From: an uncultured Lachnospiraceae bacterium
GTDB taxonomy: Bacteria > Bacillota > Clostridia > Lachnospirales > Lachnospiraceae
DNA: 6,734 bases
NCBI GenBank assembly: GCA_905236365.1
Contig: CAJOPP010000506.1
Location: forward strand, 1-6,734
Direction of reading: 5' to 3'
Shown one piece after another: positions 6,306-6,734 of the stretch. The notes below the pieces were generated by a model that saw only the letters and a list, made by a program, of their open reading frames with translations, did not search any database and was not told the origin of the DNA. Each line of letters opens with the position of its first letter. The stretch's first letter is position 1. Position numbers and translations under genes: made by a program.

Positions 6306-6734
6306 GCTTTCAATTGTCTCATATACCCATTGTTCTGTCTGTAAAATCTCTTCTACTGTAGGATTATCAATCACTTTGTGATGATCCATACAAAGTCTTA
6401 TCATTTCATAGATATCCAGAAAACGAATTTTCTTATGCAAAAATTTTGCAACCGCCAACTCATTTGCCGCATTCAACACAGTCGGCATACTTCCTCCCGT
6501 TTGAATCGCTTCATATGCATATTTTAAACCTAAAAATGTGTCTAAATCCGGTTTTTGGAATGTAATTTGTGTTAATTCTGCAAAATTTAACCGTTTACCA
6601 TTCATAGCAACACGTTTTGGATAATATAGTGCATACTGAATTGGGATACGCATATCCGGTGTTCCTAACTGTGCCATAACAGCACCATCTTCAAATTCAA
6701 CCATAGAATGAATAATACTCTGCGGCTGAACAAC
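6291..6734 (-). CDS. dxr: 1-deoxy-D-xylulose 5-phosphate reductoisomerase, C-terminal part (5' end outside window)
   Basis: NADPH-dependent cytosolic enzyme that rearranges and reduces DXP to 2-C-methyl-D-erythritol 4-phosphate, the committed step of the MEP pathway. Only the last 147 codons are in the window, of roughly 380 in the family; the frame is open to the right edge. Recognisable blocks are QPQSIIHSMVEF (fragment residues 3-14), the AQLGTPDMRIPIQYAL segment, and PTVLNAANELAVAKFL in the C-terminal helical domain. The NADPH-binding domain, the metal ligands and the mobile active-site loop lie upstream and cannot be checked. The histidine of IIHS, equivalent to E. coli H257, is kept. 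The preceding position, H in the common VHPQS form, is Q here. The stop overlaps the rseP start, so the two are co-transcribed. Confidence 0.95.
   Translation of the reverse strand, partial: VVQPQSIIHSMVEFEDGAVMAQLGTPDMRIPIQYALYYPKRVAMNGKRLNFAELTQITFQKPDLDTFLGLKYAYEAIQTGGSMPTVLNAANELAVAKFLHKKIRFLDIYEMIRLCMDHHKVIDNPTVEEILQTEQWVYETIESRWKS

Overview
The window is a single run of four minus-strand housekeeping genes, so transcription goes from high to low coordinates: the 3' end of dxr (cut by the right edge), rseP, ispG and polC (cut by the left edge). No gene is supported on the plus strand. The A+T-rich coding, strong GGAGG ribosome sites, GTG starts, presence of a PolC-type replicative polymerase and the order dxr-rseP-ispG-polC all point to a low-GC Firmicute of class Clostridia. 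The PolC wording (for example around the exonuclease and the HHHRAVDD motif) looks most like Lachnospiraceae; that family-level placement is inference from memory, not a search.

Layout. 6734-6291 holds the last 147 codons of dxr (DXP reductoisomerase). Its stop overlaps a GTG start of rseP in a GTGA junction (6294-6291). rseP (6294-5233) encodes a complete site-2 intramembrane protease. The 173-base gap 5232-5060 carries a short hairpin just after rseP, a possible promoter and the ispG ribosome site. ispG (5059-4004) encodes a complete HMBPP synthase with all Fe-S ligands. A 78-base gap (4003-3926) carries a second inverted repeat and the polC ribosome site. polC (3925 to the left edge) supplies 1308 codons: N-terminal domain, polar linker, OB fold, PHP domain split by the DEDDh exonuclease, Zn-binding thumb and the palm with its three catalytic aspartates. 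Roughly the last 190 residues are outside the window.

How the genes fit. Dxr and IspG are two steps of the MEP isoprenoid pathway (DXP to MEP; MEcPP to HMBPP). RseP sits between them as a membrane stress and peptide-clearance protease, and PolC is the main replicative polymerase. Their linkage is a conserved Clostridia arrangement rather than one biochemical system. I found no evidence of a new system, mobile element, CRISPR array or RNA gene. The points most worth a second look are an in-frame A_AAA_AAC slippery heptamer in polC preceded by SD-like sequence, and two intergenic inverted repeats whose non-Watson-Crick pairs all become G-U wobbles on the transcribed strand.
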